Source: Capsicum annuum (lineage: Eukaryota; Streptophyta; Magnoliopsida; Solanales; Solanaceae). From it: a stretch of DNA of 64,000 nucleotides. The stretch lies in contig NW_025856286.1 of assembly GCF_002878395.1 (NCBI RefSeq), forward strand, positions 275,106 to 339,105. The letters run 5' to 3'. This document shows, one piece after another, positions 58,451 through 64,000 of the stretch (the first letter of the stretch is position 1; the number at the start of each line of letters is the position of its first letter). The position numbers and the translations under genes are program-made. The notes beneath the pieces are model-generated. The model had not been told where the DNA came from. It saw only the letters and a program-made list of their open reading frames with translations, and did no database searches.

Positions 58451-59130
58451 GCACCAGATTGTGTTTCTGATTTACTAAGGCAATATGATTATTTGATGCC
58501 CCCTGAATTACCTAAAGAGTTTCCTCAAAGGAGGGACATTGATCACAAAATAGAGTTGCTGCCAATTTTAGATGCTTCGGCATTAGCTCTTTATCGAATG
58601 GCCCCTAAAGAGTTGGCTAAATTGCTGAAATAGTTAAATGAATTTCTAGATGTGGGTTTGATTCAAACATCTAAGGCTATTTATGGTGCTCCTATTTTAT
58701 TAAAAAAAAGCAGGATGGTTCTATGAATAAAGTGACTGTGAAGAACAAGTATCCTGTTCCATTGGTGCAACATATCATGTTTAGGCTGACCAAGGCATGC
58801 TAGTTTACGAAAATTAATATATGATTAAGGCATTGGCAGGTTAAAATAGCAGAGGTTGGTGAATCAAAAACCACATGTGTGATGAGGTATTGCTCTTTCG
58901 AGTTTGTGGTTATGCCATTTGGGTTGACAAATACCCCAACAACATTCTACAACTTGATGAATGATGTGTTTTTTGATTACCTTGATGATTTTTTTGTGGT
59001 ATATATATATGAAATAGTCATTTATAGTTGCTCCCTTGATGAACATTTGGAACATTTAAAGTTAGTATTGTCCTGATTGAGGGTGTACAAACTTTATGTC
59101 AATATGGAAAAGTACGAGTTTGCTAAAAGG
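58451..59130 (+). pseudogene. pol: Reverse transcriptase of element C (catalytic motif lost)
   Basis: Frames at 58490-58700 and 58879-59076 read the RT fingers and palm (QRRDIDHKIELLP, FEFVVMPFGLTNTPTTFYNL). The catalytic motif, YLDD in the two minus-strand copies, is YIYE here (about 59002-59013), so both catalytic aspartates are gone. A deletion and frameshifts near 58705-58740 remove the VDYRALNK segment. The following DEHLEHLKLVLS is intact. This copy could not have been active in its present form. Confidence 0.85.
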
Positions 59131-59780
59131 GAAGTGATGTTACTTGGGCATTTGGTTAGTAACAATCAATTGAGGATGGATCCTAAGAATATGCAACTGA
59201 TTGACGAATGGTAAACGCCTAGTAGGGTCAAAAATTTGATATCATTCTTGGGGCTGGCTAACTATTATCGCAAGTTTATTGAAGGTTACCCTAAGAAAGC
59301 TACGACTTTGACAGATTTGCTAAAGAATGATATCAAGTGGATGTGGTCTGAGAAGTGTGATGCAGCATTTCAGATGTTGAAGGATGCTATTGCTTCCAAA
59401 TCTATTTTGAATCTGCCATACATTGAGTTACTATTTGAAGTACACAGAGATGCATCAAACAAGGCTGTGGGAGGCGTGTTACTGCAAGAAGGCCATCTAG
59501 TGGCCTTTGAAAGTCGAAAATTGAGTGATGCTAAGCGAATATATTTGACCCATGAAAAGGATAAGGTTTTAGTAATGCATTTTTTACAGACTTGGAGAAT
59601 ATATTTATTGGGTACTCTATTTGTGGTGCGGATAGAAAATGTTGCGAACATATTCTTTAAGATGCAGAAGAAGTTGAGTCCAAAGCAAGCTCGATAGAAA
59701 GAATTCCTAGCTGAGTATGACTTCATGTGGGAGAACAAACCAGGAAAGCACAACAAGGTTGTGAATGCTCTAAGTTGGAA
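59131..59780 (+). pseudogene. RNase H of element C
   Basis: The frame 59236-59697 (153 codons) covers the connection ([35 protein letters not shown]) and RNase H with the first acidic residue in [14 protein letters not shown] and the second region in [18 protein letters not shown]. It ends with SPKQAR just before a stop at 59695; the usual LAEYDF and KPGKHN wording continues after it to about 59765. It is the longest open frame of this element. Confidence 0.83.
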
Positions 59781-60504
59781 AGATGTATTTGCTACAGTAT
59801 ACTCTATTTCTAGACTTGAATTTGATTTTTTAGACAGAATTAAGTTCGTGTTGTTATTAACCCACTCTATGTCAAGTGGATGGGTCAAGTAAAATATGTG
59901 ATCATTCGGAGATATTGGATCAAGGACGATCTCTTTTACTTTAAAGGGGAGAATCCTTGAACCTCAAGGTAGTGTCCTACATAAAGAGATGATGAAAAAA
60001 ATAGATGACACTCCTTGGGCTGGTCATTCTGGTGTGGAACGGATGCTAGCCCTGCTGTCTCGGGTATATTTTTGGCCAAATATTGATGACGACATTGAAG
60101 CATATGTTAAGACTTATTAGGTATGCCAAAGAGAGAAGACTGAACATATGAAAGAGGTGGGTTTTTCGCAGACTCTACCTATTCCTGAAAGGCCATGGTT
60201 ATCTATCTCTGTGGACTTCATTTATAGGTTTCCTAAGGTGGATGGCAATGCGTCCATAATGGTGGTTATGGATAGGTTCTCAAAGTATGCTGTTTTTGTT
60301 GCTGCTCCAATCACTTGCTCATCAGATGTTGCTGCAGGATAATTCTATAAAAATGTGGTTAAACATTTTGGTTTGCCGAGTGATACCGTGAGTAATAGAG
60401 ATGCGTGTTCCACTGATCGGTTATAGCTTTCATTGTTTAGCATGATAGGTACTGATCTGAAGTTTTCCACAGCAAATCATCCTCAAACTAATGGTCACAC
60501 TGAG
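59781..60504 (+). pseudogene. Integrase N-terminal half of element C
   Basis: The zinc-binding domain at about 60000-60130 reads DTPWAGHSGVERMLALLSRV, but the first Cys of the CxxC pair is Tyr and is followed by a stop (60118). The core at 60148-60342 keeps ERPWLSISVDFIYRFPK with the first Asp and VVMDRFSKYAVFVAAP. The second acidic site appears as SNRDA instead of SDRDA. The frame then reaches HPQTNGHTE at 60472-60504 just before the LTR; the last codon is the catalytic Glu. The rest resumes after 61996. Confidence 0.82.
60500..60504. repeat. Target-site duplication (left) of the solo LTR
   Basis: CTGAG at 60500-60504, identical to 61997-62001. Confidence 0.9.
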
Positions 60505-61996
60505 TGATACTTCAAAATTACAACTCTCATAAAAAAGTGTAAGCTGTCGCTATGAAATATAGAACCGAACTAGGTTGGGTATCGAATCCCACAAGGAATA
60601 CTGTGCTCACTAAGTATTGTAATCATTACTGGACTGTTGATTAGTGGTTCCTCAATATGGGGGGTTAGATTTGTTACTTATAAAGTAATTAATTATAACA
60701 AGAGTATTCCAATGAATGATTTGCTTATGAATTAGTAGATTAATTAGATTAAAAAAACCAGGGCTATGGTTACCAAAATTCTAGCACAACTAGGGTTGTG
60801 AATCACTTAAGAGTTCCAATTAACAAATTCAATTGCAAGAAGGGCTGAATCCTATTCTTTATCCCTTAGTTTCTCGACCTAAGTGGATAGATTATCCTCG
60901 AATTCTCTCAAACTCAAAGGATACATTGTTCTTTCAATCATTTTCTCATGTAAGCTAAACCTGTTAAGGCATTTTCCATTAACCCAAGGGTTAAAGCCTG
61001 TACAATTCATGTAAACACATCTTTTTCTCCAACAAACACTTTCTTTTCAGAAAAGTGATGTTCTTGGGCTGACTTCTCAAGTTTGCAACCAAGAAAAGTC
61101 ACTAACTTGAAGAAAGGTTTATACAATATCAGTCATTCATGGAACTCAATAATATTCACAAGCCATAGATTCTTTTCACATTATGGATCCCATAACACTA
61201 GTTATGGGAACTTAACCACAAAATTCCATAAATGAAGATGAAATAATTTTTGTATTATTCATAAATATATTTAGAAATCACTTACAAAAATCTCAAGAAT
61301 CAGTTCTTAAATCTTCAATAAAAGATTTAATGATTAACTTCCCCAAAGATATGCTTCAATCCCCAAACTAATAGGTTATGGAGAATTTCTATAGATGTAA
61401 AACTTGTAAAAGATAAAAAAAACTCCCCTTTTAACCCCAAAATTTAGTATCTATATATTCCCAGGTAAAAAGGAATTTAAAATTTAAAATCAGAAAAATT
61501 GCGTCCAAGTCAATGGCCAAAGTGGTAGTCCGTCAAAAGTATGACTGTCCACCATTTGGGTCGTCACTGAATCTTTCAGAAGAGTGGTTTCTGAATAAGG
61601 CCTGACGGTCCAACTGGTGGTCCGTTAAAAGACTGACGGTCCATCATTTGGTCTGTCACTGAGTCCTTTAGAAATTGGTTTCGAGATAAGGCCTGACGGT
61701 CCAACTGGTGGTTAGTCGCAATACTGATGGTCCACTATTTGATCGTCACTGAGTCATTCGGGAGGCCATGTTCTGATGAAGCCTGATGATCCACCTAGTG
61801 GTCTGTCGCAAGACTGAAAGTCCACCACTTTGACCATCAAATTCCCTTTTTTGCTATTTTTTCCAATTTTCTTCTTTGGTTCACTCCTTTCCCTGAAACA
61901 ATAAAAAGACTTATTAAATACCACTTTGGTTGCTTGAAAACATACAATTTTCCCAAGAAGATGGTGCTAAATTTTTTGTCAAAAGCCGGAACATCA
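60505..61996 (-). repeat. Athila-type solo LTR, inverted, inside integrase
   Basis: This 1492-base LTR is related to the LTRs of copy B but on the minus strand. The ends are TGAT (60505) and ATCA (61996) on the + strand. Its U3 contains the 92-base hairpin repeats reversed (61505-61835, TGACGGTCCAACTGGTGGTC type). It has no internal element sequence and carries a perfect 5-base target duplication, CTGAG, the signature of LTR-LTR recombination after insertion. Its repeats are intact without an assembly gap, so it is the best reference for this LTR family. Confidence 0.92.
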
Positions 61997-62001
61997 CTGA
62001 G
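61997..62001. repeat. Target-site duplication (right) of the solo LTR
   Basis: CTGAG, identical to the left copy. The integrase frame resumes directly after it (RINHLLEEYLRHYVTASQ). Confidence 0.9.
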
Positions 62002-62589
62002 AGAATAAATCACTTGCTAGAAGAGTATCTAAGGCACTATGTGACAGCAAGCCAACCGAATTGGGAGACTTGTTGGATACATTTTAGTTTTGCTACAATC
62101 TACACAGATCATCGGCAACAGAAAAGAACCCGTTTGAACATTTCCTAGGCATGCAGCCTATGACACCATTGTTGGTGATAACGATGAAGGTTGAACACAA
62201 ATGTCCTGCTACTTACAGATATGCAAAAGACAAGCATGAGATGCTTATTGAAGCACAAGATAGCTTGAGGAAGGCCCACAAATGCAAGAAGAAGTATGTT
62301 GATCAGCATGTATGTGCGGTAGAGTTCAGCATAGGAGACAAAGTACTTTTGAAGTACACTTCACAAATATGGAAATAAATTATGAGCAAGAAAAGGCATA
62401 GGGGAGTGATTCAAAGGTATCACAGCCTGTTCAATGTTATTGAGAAGGTTGAAGAAGTTACTTATAGGTTGGACTTGCTAGAAAGGTTGAAGAATTACCC
62501 TACCTTTCATGTCAGTTTTCTGAAAAGGTACAGTGAAGATGTTGAACACCTAGGCAGGAACAAAAATAAAGGGGCTCCTCCTTTGATTG
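62002..62589 (+). pseudogene. Integrase C-terminal part of element C
   Basis: After the solo LTR the integrase continues with RINHLLEEYLRHYVTASQPN at 62002-62061. Later broken frames read YRYAKDKHEMLIEAQDSL (62216-62269), VCAVEFSIGDKVLLKYTS (62311-62364) and RGVIQRYHSLFNVIEKVEEV (62400-62459). This corresponds to the integrase GPY/F-type C-terminal region. One stop at 62376 and a frame change near 62380 separate the pieces. It is a remnant of one gene with 59781-60504. Confidence 0.8.
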
Positions 62590-62809
62590 TGAAAAAGTAT
62601 AATCCAAAATGGAGAAGATACTTGATCACCGGATCATAGGGAATAGCAAAAGAGTACCAAGACAAAAAATTTTATTCAATTGAATGGTTCAAGCGAAGAA
62701 GATTTTGTTTGTGAGAAGGCTCAGAACTTAGGGTAGTTCAATAAGAAAATTGAGGAATACCTCAAAACAACCTCGACGAGGGCATCGAGTTCATCTGGTG
62801 GGTGCGCTT
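62590..62809 (+). pseudogene. Chromodomain of element C
   Basis: In frame with a one-base shift after the integrase C-terminus the sequence reads EKILDHRIIGNSKRVPRQ, then a stop in place of the usual QWK tryptophan, and later a tail with Ser-rich SSSGG-like wording that runs into the LTR start. This is the chromodomain that defines chromoviruses; the same tail is seen on the minus strand at 27283-27320. Damage at the core aromatic position makes histone binding unlikely. Confidence 0.7.
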
Positions 62810-63045
62810 TGTTAGACCCCCAATTTATGGAATGATGTCTGACATGGCCATCTCAAGGTGCATATTGGACTTGATATATGATAAGAAAAGAAATGTGAGG
62901 ACCAGGGTAGCTGGAGTGATGGCAAGGTAGCCTTTGGCATATAAGGCGACGACAGGCTTAGGGCACCTAAGTGGGCCTACGTGCAAGGAGTAACATAAGC
63001 ATAGCCTGGTACTGGCCTGACATCGACACTGGCATGGAAAAGGTG
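62810..63045 (+). repeat. 3' LTR (start only) of element C
   Basis: Starts TGTTAGACCCCCAATTTATG at 62810 and aligns with the LTR start of element B (38160 downward), through GGAGTGATGGCAAGG and GACGACAGGC to about 63045. After that the similarity is lost, so the LTR is 3' truncated or interrupted. Confidence 0.75.
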
Positions 63046-64000
63046 ATGGTCTTTACTCAACTTGATTCTACAATTTAAAGCGCTTAGGAGCTTTTGGATC
63101 AAATTAAGGTCTTTCAAAAAAAATAGATTAGGCTACATATGAGGTTGCCAAAGAAAATAGCTAAAGGCTCAATGGGTGTTCAACTAGGACAATGTACAAA
63201 GGTAGGTAAAAAGAAGATAAAAAGCAGGGCTGCCAAAGAAATGCCTAAATCATCTCCTAAAATCACAATCTTTATTTTGCTTCACACACAAACTAGGCAA
63301 GTTCTAGCATCAGTCGCAACAAAGAATATACAATAANNNNNNNNNNNNNNNNNNNNNNNNNNNNNNNNNNNNNNNNNNNNNNNNNNNNNNNNNNNNNNNN
63401 NNNNNNNNNNNNNNNNNNNNNNNNNNNNNNNNNNNNATGAGGTTGCCAAAGAAAATAGCTAAAGGCTCAATGGGTGTTCAACTAGGACAATGTACAAAGG
63501 TAGGTAAAAAGAAGATAAAAAGCAGGGCTGCCAAAGAAATGCCTAAATCATCTCCTAAAATCACAATCTTTATTTTGCTTCACACACAAACTAGGCAAGT
63601 TCTAGCATCAGTCGCAACAAAGAATATATAATAACCTTACACATATATGGCATATGGTCATCTTAATTAGGAGCATTATAGATTCTTAACCCAACAGATA
63701 AATGAATTAAACCATAAACAATTATCATAGAATGAGTTACAACTTAGAGCAAAAATGTTTCAATAGTAATGATCCAGTACAAACTCCTGTTATAATGCCA
63801 TGCCATCTATAAGACCAATTTCATGGAAAAATCTGACTAATTATCTCTTAAGACGGTCGTCATCCATCCATCATTGAGAAAAGTGACTAATTACAACTAA
63901 CTAACTATGACTAAATCAGAACAACTGTAGAGTAAATGCGGGCAAGCAGTAGGCAATACAGCAGACAAGGCAATCCAGGCGTACGCGTACTTATACCAAC
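63046..64000. other. Unassigned sequence with an assembly gap and a copied flank
   Basis: I recognise no gene, rRNA or retroelement domain. A gap of 100 N lies at 63337-63436. The 198 bases before it (63139-63336) and after it (63437-63634) are the same except for a C/T near the end (AATATACAATAA against AATATATAATAA). A 64-65 codon frame in each copy is repetitive coincidence and not supported as a gene. Confidence 0.6.
63337..63436. other. Assembly gap (N run) with duplicated flanks
   Basis: 100 N between two near-identical 198-base sequences, which suggests overlapping contig ends that were not merged. Confidence 0.95.

Larger units (their letters stand above)
57832..63045 (+). mobile_element. 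Galadriel-like chromovirus C, 5' truncated, with a solo LTR inside
   Basis: Starts at the end of gag (wording NLISLMNVVGES-like near 57860) and continues through protease, RT, RNase H, integrase, chromodomain and about 235 bases of 3' LTR. Relative to element B the 5' LTR, PBS and most of gag are missing. The integrase is interrupted by an inverted Athila-type solo LTR of 1492 bases. Broken frames and lost catalytic residues show it is inactive. The junction at 57831/57832 has no visible element end on either side. Confidence 0.85.

Noticed and set aside
63139..63631. Two identical Lys-rich frames of about 64 codons
   Set aside because: They are the two flanks of an assembly gap and probably the same sequence counted twice; no recognisable domain.
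1..64000. A novel defence, biosynthetic or regulatory gene system
   Set aside because: Both strands hold only decayed retroelements and rDNA. Nothing suggests an intact multi-gene system; calling one would not be supported.

Overview
The window is repeat-rich heterochromatic DNA from a flowering plant. The evidence is plant-type LTR retrotransposons (Athila-like, chromodomain-bearing Galadriel-like and Tekay/Del-like Ty3/gypsy elements) and decayed nuclear 45S ribosomal DNA with a plant Pol I start motif (TATATAAGGGGA). A eudicot, possibly Solanaceae, fits the element families and the spacer style, but the family assignment is inference. I find no intact host protein gene, tRNA gene or CRISPR array. 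Every long coding remnant is broken by stops, frameshifts, deletions or loss of catalytic residues.

Layout. 1-1285 is the 3' part of a Tekay/Del-like LTR. It abuts an Athila-like element without LTRs (copy A, + strand, 1286-10448: gag, protease, RT-RNase H, integrase and an env-position ORF). 10449-12825 is a truncated Galadriel-like chromovirus on the - strand. From 12826 three head-to-tail, badly decayed 45S rDNA units follow, all transcribed leftward: copy 1 (12826-18785), copy 2 (18786-26292, the only one with 5.8S) and copy 3 (38166-44274). Copies 2 and 3 are separated by a complete Galadriel-like element (26293-38160, - strand) inserted in the intergenic spacer. That element is itself split in its integrase by a non-autonomous LTR element (28349-33763) with an Athila-type primer-binding site.

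Copy 3 is cut by a second Athila-like element (copy B, + strand, 44275-57831) with 5' LTR, PBS, gag, pol, env-position ORF, PPT and a truncated 3' LTR. It is joined to another 5'-truncated Galadriel-like element on the + strand (57832-63045). Its integrase contains an inverted Athila solo LTR (60505-61996) with a perfect 5-bp target duplication. The last kilobase is unassigned and holds an assembly gap whose two flanks are near-identical.

The window is best read as a history. rDNA units were amplified and then decayed, at least three layers of retrotransposons inserted, LTR-LTR recombination left a solo LTR, and non-homologous joins produced abrupt junctions (near 10448, 12825 and 57831). The most interesting items are the decayed rDNA array with unevenly shared deletions, the conserved env-position ORF with a splice-acceptor-like sequence in front of its ATG, the 92-bp hairpin repeats of the Athila LTR, and target-site duplications that give an insertion order.
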